DNA of 64,000 nucleotides from Pseudopithomyces maydicus (Eukaryota; Ascomycota; Dothideomycetes; Pleosporales; Didymosphaeriaceae): NCBI GenBank assembly GCA_026873275.1, contig JANTUC010000012.1, positions 1,260,001 through 1,324,000 of the forward strand, in the 5' to 3' direction. The notes under the pieces are model-generated. The model did not search any database, was not told the origin of the DNA, and saw only the letters and a program-made list of their open reading frames with translations. Within the stretch, counting starts at the first letter, position 1. Every line of letters starts with the position of its first letter. Both the position numbers and the translations under genes were made by a program. This document shows, in pieces, positions 44,946-56,117 of this stretch.

Positions 44946-45538
44946 GTCTGAAGGACGAGGAATAGTTATCCGAAGCACTACAACGCCTCAAAAACAATCG
45001 GAGTGTATTCAATTAGATCTATGAAGTGTTATGGGTGCCCAAAGTTGTCTAGCCTCAAATGACAAAGTCGTGAATGAAGTGTTCAGTGATGGCTCGTTGC
45101 ACTTAGGCTTATTCTGGTGCAGTCGAACGTGCACGAACCATCGCACTAAACCAAAATAGGCTCGTGCAGGTCGTCGTCACATTACACTCACAGGTGCTGT
45201 AAGACCATTAGCTTATCCAATATACTGTAGGAGTCAGGTCTTGTCGACTTCACTCCGCTGAACGATACAGTTTCAAAAGTTTTTAATTGCCTTGTTCCTC
45301 TCTGCTTGTATTTTTGCAATACTTCTCTTCTCAGGATTCAAGTTCCATTGAATAATGCTCCATCCTTTCTATTTTTCATTACTCAGAGAAGTCGATGAGC
45401 CCATACATAAGTCTTATGTAATACTTCTTTATATTAAGATGTGTGTGAAATTCGACCTAATACAGCGAGTCGGACAGATGCCACATTAAGGAGAAAAAAC
45501 AATACAAGAAGCAGCATGATGCTATGAATACATTAAGT
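44946..45538. other. Intergenic region, no gene seen
   Basis: AT-rich spacer between the start of Zn2Cys6 gene 2 and the end of HET gene 2. No open frame or RNA gene is supported. Confidence 0.6.
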
Positions 45539-47272
45539 CTAGCGTAGATGAATATCTATCCACTGGAATTCAGGTAGCCTCAATGCCTCGCCACTCATCA
45601 AACCATGCGCATAAGTATCGCCAATAATCCTGTACTCATCTTTACCTTCTACACGTCGAGCCAAGAAAGGGCAACGTGAGCCTGCAAACACGCAGAGCAC
45701 GTCACCTTCCTGCGCATGTGGCGATGTCCACCCAACATAGCCCTTCTTGCTCTGCATGTATCGCGAGGAGGTGATACCTGTCGCATATCGCACATATCTC
45801 AGTTGCTCGCTTCGGATTTCCTCATCGTCAGACAATCCCACGCGGCCAGTGGCATAATCACTCAGGCGTGAATCAAGATACAAAGGGCCATATCCAATAG
45901 CAGCACGGCCGTTACCCTGTAAATTAGGTAGCTGGACAGTGTCGGCGATAAGCATACGCCAAAGAGCTTCTGCGGGAGTTTCGCCATCAGGGTAGCTTAG
46001 AGGATCCATTAATGCTGCGCAAGCCGCATACCAAGGCTGGAAACCTGTCGGTCCATCATTGGCGAAATCTTCATAATTGAGAACTTTGGCAACAGTGTCG
46101 ACAATATAGCCAGATACAAGGAGGACATCTTTGTCGTCGGGGCTAACGCGTACGTTGGGTGTTGATCCTCCATGCGCTTGGTGGCTCTGCGAGTGATGCG
46201 TATAGCCACCCTGAATTGGCGTGATAAAAGCGTAGTCTGGTACCCACGAGGGTGCTGCTTCTACTGAACCAAGAAATGACACGAGTGCAAGGTCGGAAAA
46301 GGGATCGGAATTTTCTTGCTCGTAAAGCATGCGCGCTGCGGATTCGTAGACTGTTCCTACAGGTGCAGAATAATCTACGACTATCTTCTCGGCCTCATGC
46401 TCGTGAATCAGTCCCATGATGGCATAGATTTTATCCCGAGGGTCCATACAACGTAGGCCAAGACCGACACGGAGAAGGTAGCTCAGGCGCTCGGGATGGC
46501 CGTTGGCGAAGTCATCGCGAATATTGTACATGTGCTGAACGTGTGTGCACTCCTTGTATATTGGTAGTCCACCATAGGCTTCATAGTTGGAACAGATAGC
46601 AAGCGCCACTGCCGCTATGGCTGCCCAAGATGCACTATGCCCAGCCCAGTGAATTTGTGGCCTTGCCGCGACGACTAGTTCTTGTAATATCCACATTCTT
46701 GAGAACCAAGATCGTGTGAAAAACTCCTGAAGAGCAGGGATGGTATCTGCGTTGCGTTTAGACTTGTACTCAACCAAGGCGCGTACATCGGCGTCTGGTC
46801 CACGCGCTGGCGTCTTGTCTTTGAGTAGTTCGTCGACGGCTGCAAAGATGCTGCTCGTAAGATCATCGTGCTCTAACTCAGGACCGAGCCAGATCAGAAC
46901 ATTGTTCGCATACATGTACACCTTCTTCATCAGCTTGACCTGTGAGCTGCGTTCCGGAATGTCTTCCTGATTGATGCTGATTGCATCAGCCCAGAGTGTT
47001 CTTCGTTGCGTTGGGTGACGGTAACGCTTCAAAGCATGATATATGTTGTTTCTAACAGGAAACGAGTGTCCGTCTAGAATAATACGTTTACTAGGGGCAT
47101 CGGTACCCCAAGTGTAGCTGATAGCTTCGAAGTCTGGCTTGTCGCTGAGTCGAGCGTGCGCAAGGCTGCAACGAAGATCATCATCTCCAGAACCGGGTTC
47201 AACTAACAGCAGTCTAATCTCGTCATCTTCCACCAGTTGCTGGTACTTGTAAGCAGATAGAATTCCGACCAT
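45539..47272 (-). CDS. HET-domain (heterokaryon incompatibility) protein 2
   Basis: Single-exon HET protein of 577 residues, start MVGILSAYKYQQLVEDDEIR. HET block 1 is FEAISYTWG (about residues 48-56). Next comes DGHSFPVRNNIYHALKRYRH, then block 2 RTLWADAISINQEDIPERS (from about residue 91), then VYMYANNVLIWLGPE. It also has WILQELVVAARPQIHWAG and DPRDKIYAIMGLIHE, typical of the large fungal HET class. The C-terminal part (SRRVEGKDEYRIIGDTYAHG-like region, LMSGEALRLPEFQWIDIHL) matches the common HET tail, with a Cys-rich stretch reading GDVLCVFAGSRCPFLARR. No signal peptide or second domain is seen. It may act in non-self recognition, but many paralogues have unknown roles. Intact. Confidence 0.92.
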   Translation of the reverse strand: MVGILSAYKYQQLVEDDEIRLLLVEPGSGDDDLRCSLAHARLSDKPDFEAISYTWGTDAPSKRIILDGHSFPVRNNIYHALKRYRHPTQRRTLWADAISINQEDIPERSSQVKLMKKVYMYANNVLIWLGPELEHDDLTSSIFAAVDELLKDKTPARGPDADVRALVEYKSKRNADTIPALQEFFTRSWFSRMWILQELVVAARPQIHWAGHSASWAAIAAVALAICSNYEAYGGLPIYKECTHVQHMYNIRDDFANGHPERLSYLLRVGLGLRCMDPRDKIYAIMGLIHEHEAEKIVVDYSAPVGTVYESAARMLYEQENSDPFSDLALVSFLGSVEAAPSWVPDYAFITPIQGGYTHHSQSHQAHGGSTPNVRVSPDDKDVLLVSGYIVDTVAKVLNYEDFANDGPTGFQPWYAACAALMDPLSYPDGETPAEALWRMLIADTVQLPNLQGNGRAAIGYGPLYLDSRLSDYATGRVGLSDDEEIRSEQLRYVRYATGITSSRYMQSKKGYVGWTSPHAQEGDVLCVFAGSRCPFLARRVEGKDEYRIIGDTYAHGLMSGEALRLPEFQWIDIHLR

Positions 47273-48212
47273 CGTAATCGAGGAGTACAGAAATGAGTAT
47301 GTCGTACAAAAGGGTGAGATGGGCTATTTTATGAAGCAGAAACAGGCAGCGAAGTGCCGGGGGCCATTTCAGCCTCGCAGACATGATCATGGGAGAATTG
47401 CTAATTTCTACCCGGATATGATCATGGGTGGGCGTAAGCAAGCCGCGCACTGCCCAGCCTCATGTTGGTGAATACGAATGAGATCACTGGTGCTTACCAC
47501 CATGTCGTTGTTGATAACGACACGCAATCTTGAATACACATACTACGACATGATCCTAGATTTGAACGAGACAAGACTTACTACTTCTTGAGACATGCTG
47601 CCTTTGTGTGCACTGGGTTGGGATGATCTGATTTTGCCCAGGTGGACGATCAAACTGAGCGTGGCCTAGATTTGACCAGGGCGCTAATTGATACGGTGAG
47701 GCGAACGAGGGGTGCTCGATGGATTGTTCTCAAGCCACCTTTCGAAGGATCAGTGCAAGGTCTCTTTCTGGCCAAGTATATTCCTTTTATGCAGGTCGTT
47801 CGCTTAGTCATGCAAGTTGCCGCCGTAGGCGAACATCTGCCTAAGACATGTCAAGGCGGCTAGTATAACAGGAGTATCTTGACATGTTGAGATAAGAGAT
47901 TTATGGTTCTGCGAGGAAAAAATCTCAAAGTTGGTTTTGTCGTTCCAACGTCACCAAGACTAGGATTTCGAGCCCATAGTTGCATTATCATGGACGTTTG
48001 AAAGCAGCTACGTAGTATCATAAGCCAATCATCGACTTGTTCGACAAGTGTGTATAAATCACGCCAATCACAAGGATTCCTACTAAGACAGCGAATCATA
48101 GCCTTTGATTATCATTGTAACTGTATAAACCCCAGATTGCACGAGCGGAAAATCTTTGGTGACCCAGTCGATTTCAGCCTTATAGATCTATCACGCCCAC
48201 TCATAACTTCCA
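47273..48212. other. Intergenic region, 0.9 kb, no gene seen
   Basis: Upstream of HET gene 2 and downstream of the GH3 gene. Only short featureless open frames. Confidence 0.6.
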
Positions 48213-50852
48213 TTATAACTTCAACTCCCGACTACCGCCCTCAATCTCGACACTGACAACGCTATCGATGTGCTGCGCTGACTGGGCAAAAGAAAAGTCA
48301 TACCATCCTTGGTCCACCTTCCACTTGTCGCTCCCTTGGTCAAAGTAGGCGAAATCCTTCAAGTCGATTGAAAGTGTGACCGTCTTGTCCTTTCCAGCCT
48401 CCAAAAATACTTTCTTGAAAGTAGCCAATGTTTTGATCGGATGGTCGGAAGACCGTTTTGTCCTTCCGACGTAGAGTTGCACAACTGTGGCACCAGCTCG
48501 TTCTCCGGTGTTTGACACCGTGACTTTACTAGTGAATCTACCAGTTGAGTCTTGTGCGACTTCGGCGTCTTTGAAGCTGAAAGTAGTATATGACAGCCCG
48601 AAACCAAAGGGAAATTGGACCTTATCTTGGGAAATCCGGTCGTAATGGCGATATCCTATGAAGACTCCTTCTTCATACTTGACTGTCAGCTGCCCATCCT
48701 TCCTCTCACCCGGGAAGTTTCTATGTGCAGGTGAATCTTCTAGGCGCTTGGGCCAAGTTACGGGCAGCCTTCCTGAGGGATTGACTGCGCCAGAGAGAAC
48801 ATCGGCGATGGCGTTTCCGGCTTCCTGTCCTGGGAACCACGCTTGCACAACGGCTGAGACTTTTGAAAGCCAATCCATAGCAACGGCCACGCCAGTGGAA
48901 TTCACGACGATGGTTTTTGAGTTGGCGGCGGCGACGGCCTCGATAAGTTTGTCTTGCGATCGGTGTTGATTTGGAAGATGGAAGGCCACCTGGTCTTGGC
49001 CTTCGGTTTCCCACACCGGAGTGTGGCCAGTGAAGATGATTGCATAGTCACACTCTTTAGCCACATCGACAGCTTGAGATAAAAGGTCCTCGTCGTGCTC
49101 TTTCGCATACATGAAGCCCATCCGGAATCCGGGCATTCCGGAAAGCACACCGCCAAAGTCGGAACCTTCCTTGCCTGGCGGCTTTGACTCAATCAAGATA
49201 TCATACGATTTGTCTTTGACGAAAGAGTAGGTGAATTCGGTCTCTGGATTCCCACCAAACAAGAACCCCATGCCGTCTTTAGTGCTTTCCTTCTGTTCAA
49301 ATACCACCTTGTTGTTGATTTTGACGGTAGTTGGTCCAATTCCGGAACAGGCAATATAGTGTTCCCCAGTCTCGGTCGGCGTGAACGTGGCTTTCATTTC
49401 AAGATCCTTCCATTTAACGTCTTCGTTGAACAATCCATTGAATGAAGCTTCCTTATGATGTAACTTAAGTTCAGGTTTATCGTGATGTTTAGGGTTGAAA
49501 GCCCTAAGAGTCCAGTCGCCTACGAGTGGAGGCAGGAGACGATATGTGTGGGCACCTAGGTAACTGTTAGAGGTTACACCTATTACATACCCTACCCATC
49601 ACATACCTTTGGCAAATTTGAATTCAACATCATCGCCATATGCATTGTGCATACCATCCCATGGTGATATTCTGTAGTGTGCGTTCAGAGAAGCACTTCC
49701 ACCACCATGAATCAACGCTTCTTTTGCTAGACCGAGCATAGCAATTTTCTTTCCTTTGACCTTGTCTTTTCTCAAGGGAAGAACATTATTCTCATTCTTG
49801 AGAAGAACCAACCCCTGACCAGCTACATCTCGGATAAGTTTACGGTGCTGTGGCTTATCTACAGATCGCTCGGCAGGAATCTCAGGATTTTTGAAACCGC
49901 CCACCTTACGAATTAGCTCGAGAATGTTTCGCGCGCGGTTGTTGATTGCGTCCTCGGTGAGTTCGCCATTTTTAATAGCCTCTTTCACAGCTTTGTACGA
50001 TCGGTGCTGGGTTGGGCCCGGCATTTCGAGATCGAGTCCTGCCTCAAGCGAATTGGCGGTAGAATTTGTGCCTCCCCAATCGCTCATAACTAGACCGTTC
50101 CAGCCCCACTCGCCACGGAGGACCTTTTCTAGAGTGAATTTGTTCGAATCGGCATGAGTACCATTGATCTGATTGTAAGCAGTCATGAAAGCCCAAGGAT
50201 TAGCTTCCTTAACAGCAATTTCAAAAGGCTTGAGATAGATTTCACGCAGAGCACGCTCGGAGATAATCTCGTTGACGGTGAGCCGGTCTGTCTCTTGCTC
50301 GTTCGCGGCGAAGTGTTTGCAGGTACCAGCCACCCCCTTCTCTTGTAAACCCACTACGTATTGAGCAGCAAGCTTGCCAGTCAAAAGAGGGTCTTCGGAG
50401 AAACTCTCGAAATTACGGCCTCCTAGCGGGTGTCTATGATTGCACATTGTAGGCCCAAGTCTGTAAGTAATTAGAGTGGCACACCTCTATACGTATAATG
50501 ATTCTGGCATACAAAACTCGGGCACCTTTGGTTTTTGTCTCCTCGGCAAGAGCATGGCCAACCTGTTTTATGAGCTCTGGGTTCCATGTAGAGGCCGAAC
50601 AGCACGAAGCAGGAAAACATGCTGCTCTCGTACCACCACTGAATGTTTCCCCACGGGCACCGTTGGGTCCATCAGAAACCTAGTGATGTCAGATCATTCT
50701 AGTCCGACGAGGTTGTCCAAATCACGTACTTTGATGGCTGGCACACCTTTAGCCAGTATTGGAACAGTTTCCCAGAAATCCTTTCCAGCAAGCAAAGACA
50801 CCTTCTCTTCAAGGGTCAGAGTGTGCAATATGTCTTCAACATTGACATCCAT
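48213..50852 (-). CDS. Glycoside hydrolase family 3 beta-glucosidase with PA14 insert
   Basis: Beta-glucosidase of the GH3 family, probably intracellular because MDVNVEDILHTLTLEEKVSL has no signal peptide. Exons are 50730-50852, 50513-50679, 49607-50460 and 48213-49555 (introns 50, 52 and 51 nt), giving 828 residues with all joins in phase. Early motifs are SDGPNGARG and GPTMCNHRHPLGGRNFESFS, then KHFAANEQETDR. The nucleophile Asp is in NGLVMSDWGGTNS. A PA14-like segment spans about FNEDVKWKDLEMKATFTPTE to YDILIESKPPG. The second domain shows GHTPVWETEGQD and AWFPGQEAGNAIADVLSGAV, then QFPFGFGLSYTTFSF, and it ends with a fibronectin-III-like domain. Likely substrates are cellobiose-type or plant aryl beta-glucosides. 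Intact. Confidence 0.94.
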
Positions 50853-51471
50853 ATTGAGTATGTAGCAGCAAGCAGAGCCCCGGAAAGGAATATTCAAGGC
50901 CAGCCAGTGAACCGATGATATATACGTATGCGGTCTGACGTGGATAGCGCCCTTCAATCTCCTTATAAGCTTTCCACATCACCAACTCGGGGCAATTGGC
51001 CCGCGACCCCGCGACATCCCCAGTTGTGGAGTACCCACGGTGTACACGATTGGATGTTCCGATCCGATACAGCTAGCCTGATATCAAGCGCACCCGAGGT
51101 TAACCCACTGAGCTGCCCATTGGATCTCGGTTGGTAACCGAGTCGTCGATAAAACGATGTTTCTCCGACAATTAGCCATTCTGCAAACCTTAAAATCCTG
51201 TCGGTGTGAGCAGATGAAGTCTCAAAGGAAGCGATGACCAGAAATGACATGCGGGGAGCGTAGCAGTGGGTTTAGTACGTCGGACGGTCGAGGGGCATTT
51301 AGATCGGCTTAGTCGATTAAGCTCGCGCACAAGCCACCCCACGTGCCTTAGCATGCACTTGTACTTCGTCATATGTAAAATCTTACCATGTGACTTGTTT
51401 TCTTGCAAAATAACACCTTCATGTCAATTAGAACTTGAGTGGTTCATCGTCTAGTATCTGAATCAAACAAA
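50853..51471. promoter_or_regulatory. Divergent promoter region, GH3 and AIG1-like genes
   Basis: A 619-bp gap between two divergent start codons. Short open frames on both strands have no support. No specific regulator site is claimed. Confidence 0.5.
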
Positions 51472-52962
51472 ATGAGTGTATCTAGAGTATCCGCTGAGCG
51501 CCGGCGGCATCCTCTGCAGCGATTTGATGCGCCAGGGAAAGGCCTCTCTGGAGCGACACATGTATGTTTCGACGGAGATTACAGCTGCTACAGGTCCCGA
51601 CACTTTCTGATCACGTGATTTATAGGTCTTGGGCTTAATTAGCTTCTATCGTTCTTTCAAATTGTAAGGAATACTTGTCCAGAGGCTTGTTTGTACATCG
51701 CTGATGTCATTGTAGCTTGGCCGATAATCCCAATATCATTGTATGTCCAGCACCTCAATTGATGTTCACAAGCGTCTCAATCCAGTCTGGTCACATCAAG
51801 TCTTGAAAGTTAAGCTATCGACCAAGATGTCGAGAGCATATACCCAATGAATTCCCACAGCCTAAAATATATCCTCCTGCCTCTCCATCATCGACCACGT
51901 CCCATGTTCTTATTCTATAATTAAATTCATCCTCCTCCTACAACAGTCCAACGTAGTGCCATCATCAGCACCACTGACAGCTACCTTCTAGAATGATTCC
52001 TACGGCTGGCACTTCCAATACCTCACCATAATCGGCATATCCATCTCCACACTGAGCTTCACCTCGGGTCTCCTTGCAGACATAACATCCTCGCACCGCC
52101 TTTTCACTCTGAAAAACTACCTCGCTCTGGTCGCCGCCCCAATCGAGATCCTGATCAGCATGCTCTACTGGGGTCTCCGCGCCGTACGTTTACTTTTCCA
52201 TTCTTCCATATTCCCTCATCTGTTTCTCTCCGGGTACAGAAACCTACAACAACAACATACGTACATGCCAAAGATGTATACACATGTTAATTCTCAACCC
52301 CACAGATCAACCGCGACCTCGTCATCCCGCCCGATCTTATCGCCCCGCCTATCCTCGACGACCTAGGATTCCACCGTAAGACCTTCCCTTCCTTCATTCT
52401 CCCCACCTCAACCACAGTATCCTCATCCCCCATACTAAGTTTAATTATCAGTATTCCCCGCCCTCCTCCTCACCCTCGACACCATCCTCCTCTCACCCCC
52501 TGGCCCACGCGCCCCATAAACCCCCGCGCCTCGCTCGTCTCCCTCACGAGCTCCACGATCCTAGCGTTCGCGTACTGGTTTTGGATTGAGCAGTGCTACG
52601 CGAAGAATGGTGAGTTGCGATCCTTTTTCTTCCCTATCTTTCTTCCCTTTTCCCCTCGCCATCCTTGACCACCCTCATCTCTATCACACTCTCAAAAATC
52701 CAAAAATCCAAAAACCCAACATACCACCACACATACATACATACATACTAACCACCGAATGCTGCACCCAGGCTTCTACCCCTACCCCATCTTCAGCATT
52801 CTCTCCACGCCCCAACGAATCGGCCTCTTCACCGGCAGCGGCATCGCCATGTGGGCTGTCGGCGCCGCGCTGCGTTCTTGTTATCGGGCTGTGAATGGGG
52901 TGGAAGAGGTTGAGGACTCTGTGCGTGAGGGAGGAGTGGGTGAGGGGAAGAAGGTGCGTTGA
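51472..52962 (+). CDS. FAR-17a/AIG1-like integral membrane protein (one frame break)
   Basis: Multi-pass membrane protein of the FAR-17a/AIG1 family; animal relatives hydrolyse fatty-acid esters of hydroxy fatty acids with a conserved Thr/His pair. I read seven exons: 51472-51561, 51626-51663, 51716-51740, 51992-52183, 52306-52375, 52452-52609 and 52772-52962. Starts with a basic MSVSRVSAERRRHPLQRFD, then VLGLISFYRSFKFLADNPN, NDSYGWHFQYLTIIGISIST, and APIEILISMLYWGLRA. Exon 3 is only 25 nt. The frame breaks at C5 52496-52500; one extra C turns a premature TAA into SPPWPTRPINPRASLVSLTS and leads into ILAFAYWFWIEQCYAKNGFY, for 254 residues. The small exons, joined in phase, produce the family order exactly. 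Confidence 0.85.
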
Positions 52963-53815
52963 GGAAGATGAAGAAGAGAGGAAGGAAGAGGGGAATGAAG
53001 ATTTGGCAATGGGCGGAAGGATGGTGGATGGTGGATGGCTGCGATGAGTGAGATTTGGGCCGGGGTATTTATGACCATCTGGGGTGGAAACGGAACAGTC
53101 AGTGGTAGAAAGCTAAGTGGTTAACTTATATATTAATCTGCCGGATAATGGGTGGTAAATGTATTTGAAAACCTGAGTTCCAAGCCGATTATAGTCCTGT
53201 GTAACGGAGCCATCACTAAGCTTTGCGTGCGGTAGTCTTGGGCGCAAATTAGTGGCTTCATCAGCCAGTTTGTACAGCACGTAAATCCACAACACCACGG
53301 GAAACAAGCTACTACACTTTTCATTAACAAAAACTTTTAAAGGAAATACCGCAAAAACCCACCCGCCTTGTCCGTATCCATGCTCGCAATCAAAACCTAG
53401 GGGCAGAGCGCCCCGTGGCTGAATAAGGAGCATCCTCGAGAAAAGCAGTCGAGAAGGACCGCTGTAGAACATGCCAAGAACCTGTTGCATGCCATGACCC
53501 TAATACCTATAACTTTTACATCATGTCCAAAACGTAACCCTGGGGTAGAAAAGAAAAGTTTGCACACGTAGATGTCGCTCTCGCTCACTGAAGATGACCC
53601 GTAAAACAAAAAGTGGAAGCGAGAGACAACAACTGGATGCTGGAAGCCGGAGAAGGACCAGCCTATCACAACATGACGACATCGGTGCCTTATGCAGAGA
53701 TTGCCCAACTTTCTATCACGACTGAATGGCATGTTAGATACCCGCTTAGTAGACAAATAAATTATTCAACTTACTCTTTTAACCAGAGGAACACTCCTGA
53801 TACCAGAAGCATCAG
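52963..53815. other. Convergent intergenic region, no gene seen
   Basis: Between convergent AIG1-like and C2H2-like genes. A 125-codon minus-strand open frame has no recognisable features and is not called. Confidence 0.55.
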
Positions 53816-55394
53816 CTAAGTGGTAGACGGTGAGGGTGGAGCAGTTAGAGTACGACCATCGTCCTCATCTTGGTTCGGGTGGAAGGCTTGAGGTGGAAAG
53901 TAAAGTGGGTTGGTATACTGGAGAGCAGCATGCTCTTGAGTCAGTCCATATGTATAGGAAGAGGGTTGATACGCGAAGCCAGTTGGTTGGTTCGCATGAC
54001 GATGCTCGTATGCGGAGGAGTGATGAATTACCGGTGGAATGTTCTCTTTGTTATCGGGATTGTCATACGAAAACGAAGGGTGTCCGAAGCCTTTGTATGG
54101 AGGCAGATTTTGAGCGGGTGGAGGTGAGACAGGGGCGCGAAAGCCAGCGGTAAGGGTACTGAACTGTGTCGGGTGTCCAAAGGGTACCTCATCGTCTTCG
54201 AACACATCGAACCTACGGTGACGCTTGGGAGCCTGATCACCGAAGGTCATTCCGAGGTCCGCACGCGCGTATTCATCGTCACAGCTGCCGCGAGCAATGT
54301 AGAACGGTTGAGCACGGTTCACCTGGCGCTGTCGACGGGGAAGATTGACGTCCATATCGGCTAGGACTAGTCGTGGCAATGGAAGGGTTGGGCTCTCAGT
54401 TTTGATAATATCGTCTTCATCGTCATCATAGACAGAGCTTGAAATCCTTCGCTGGCGCTTGAAGGAGCCTGTAGGCGTGAAGATAAGCTCAGTCGGCTCC
54501 ACTTCTTGAGAATTGAGCTCAAGTTGCTCTACAACAGAACTGTCCTTCTTCTGGTTCCGCTTGCGACGCATCTCGGGCGTGGCAGAGTCGAAGATGTCCA
54601 TGCCTGGCCAATACACACCTTTGAGCTTTGTGCTCTCGCTAACAGCCATCGAGTCCACTTCGTAGGGGTCGTCCTCGATGGCGCATGATACATCCTCGTA
54701 GGTTTCGCGACGGTACCTCCCGATGAGCCGCTCGCCGGGGTCGTACTCGCTGGATGACTCGTAGTCATTGGTGAAGCTACGAGAGCTTGCGCCTGGAATC
54801 GTCAGGTACTATTCAAAGGCCATAACATGTTAGCTGAAACATACGTGACTCTGTGCCAGGCCAATACTGCATATGAGCACCAAAAGCGCGAGGTGGTCGC
54901 TGTCGGAGCACGGGTCCGGGTTGTGGAGTTGACGTCGGCGTGATGGCACTCTCCAGTTTGATCAGTTGCTGCTCAGTTAAGCGAGGATCGAGTAGATTTC
55001 CAACGGCAGCAGCACGAGGCCGAGCAGAGCGAGGAATTGGTGCCTCGATCTTGGGAGCGGAAGTCTGTCGAGCTACGCATGCAATTAGTCTCAAATGAAG
55101 CATAGGAAACGGTAGGAGATACTTACAAAGAGGCTTTGCCGCCCGCGAGCGGCGTTTATCCTTCTGGGTCATACGCTCAGACATGAGATCCTCGACGCCC
55201 CATTCTGCATACCAGCGGTCGTAAGACTCGACTGAGCGGCGAGCCGCGTCATCATTGCCAGACCGAACCTTGAGTTTGTAGTAGTTGGACAGATGTCCTT
55301 TGCTCGCAATGTGCGTAAGCAGGTGAGACACATCGCTGAAGTTGGGCCGCTTGGGGCAGATGCTGCAATGGAGTGGTATGTTGGTGGAGGCCAT
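53816..55394 (-). CDS. Protein with N-terminal C2H2-like zinc finger, function unknown
   Basis: Exons are 55127-55394, 54845-55072 and 53816-54792, giving 490 residues. The first intron (54 nt) is frame-preserving and stop-free; the second ends at the distal AG (54793-54794), because the proximal AG gives a stop. Start is MASTNIPLHCSICPKRPNFS. Cys10, Cys13, His24 and His28 form a C-x2-C-x10-H-x3-H finger in CSICPKRPNFSDVSHLLTH. A charged segment follows (SYDRWYAEWGVEDLMSERMT, then QKDKRRSRAAKPL). The rest is polar and probably disordered, with an acidic YDDDEDD patch, basic KRQRR, and a Pro/Tyr/Gln-rich C-terminus. I cannot name the family; a nuclear role is an inference. Confidence 0.75.
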
Positions 55395-56117
55395 GGCGGC
55401 CACTGTGTGCAGGCGGCACTGGCGGTGTGCGGACAGTTGGGACGCAGAGTACAGCTGAGTGGAAAGCGAAAGTGCTGTCCTCGAAGCGTAGTTGGTTGAA
55501 AAGAGTGAGGGATTGAAAGGAGCGGGGGCCTTTGCAGAAGGAGAGGGGGTGGCAGAGAAGCAGGTTGATAAGATTAGCTTAACCTTTCGGTCACTGCCGC
55601 GGCGACCGCTGCACCATCGACACCAGGAATGGGGCGGGTGGCCAGATAGCAGGCACAGAGAGAGGCCGGTAGAGATGGGGAAAGAAGCACGCAATGGAGA
55701 ACAGGAAGAGAAAGGTGAGGGACAGCTGATGTCCTTTTTTGGCCTGGACCACGCGCGAAATTGGCAAGAACGGCAACAGCGAGTGGTCGAGTCCAACTTC
55801 GGCTCCAGGTGAGAGACTGGACGGTTTGGGAAATAGATAGCTACCGCACACAGAATATCTCTAGCGCCCACGGGCACTGTATCGGTTCAATTCACTCCAA
55901 AGGGTACACAGTGCTTTCACGTGACGGTCGACCAGCTGGAGCCCTGGCCCCGTGTGCCCGTGGACCCGGGTACACGGGTACACGGGTACTCAATCTGCTA
56001 TACGTCGTCACGGTGAGTAGCTGGGCACGCGCCTTCACCTTTGCAGGAACCTGTGGGTATTTGTTCATGTTTATTGCAAGACAGCTGATGTCTGGATTTT
56101 TAATTTTAGTCTACAGT
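55395..56117. other. Intergenic region with 8-bp tandem repeat
   Basis: Upstream of the C2H2-like gene and downstream of the BET2-like gene. Around 55966-55989 an 8-bp unit (gggtacac) is repeated three times. Open frames continue upstream of the C2H2-like start but lack support. Confidence 0.55.

Noticed and set aside
53113..53490. 125-codon minus-strand open frame between convergent genes
   Set aside because: No features, and its overlapping second frame is just as open.
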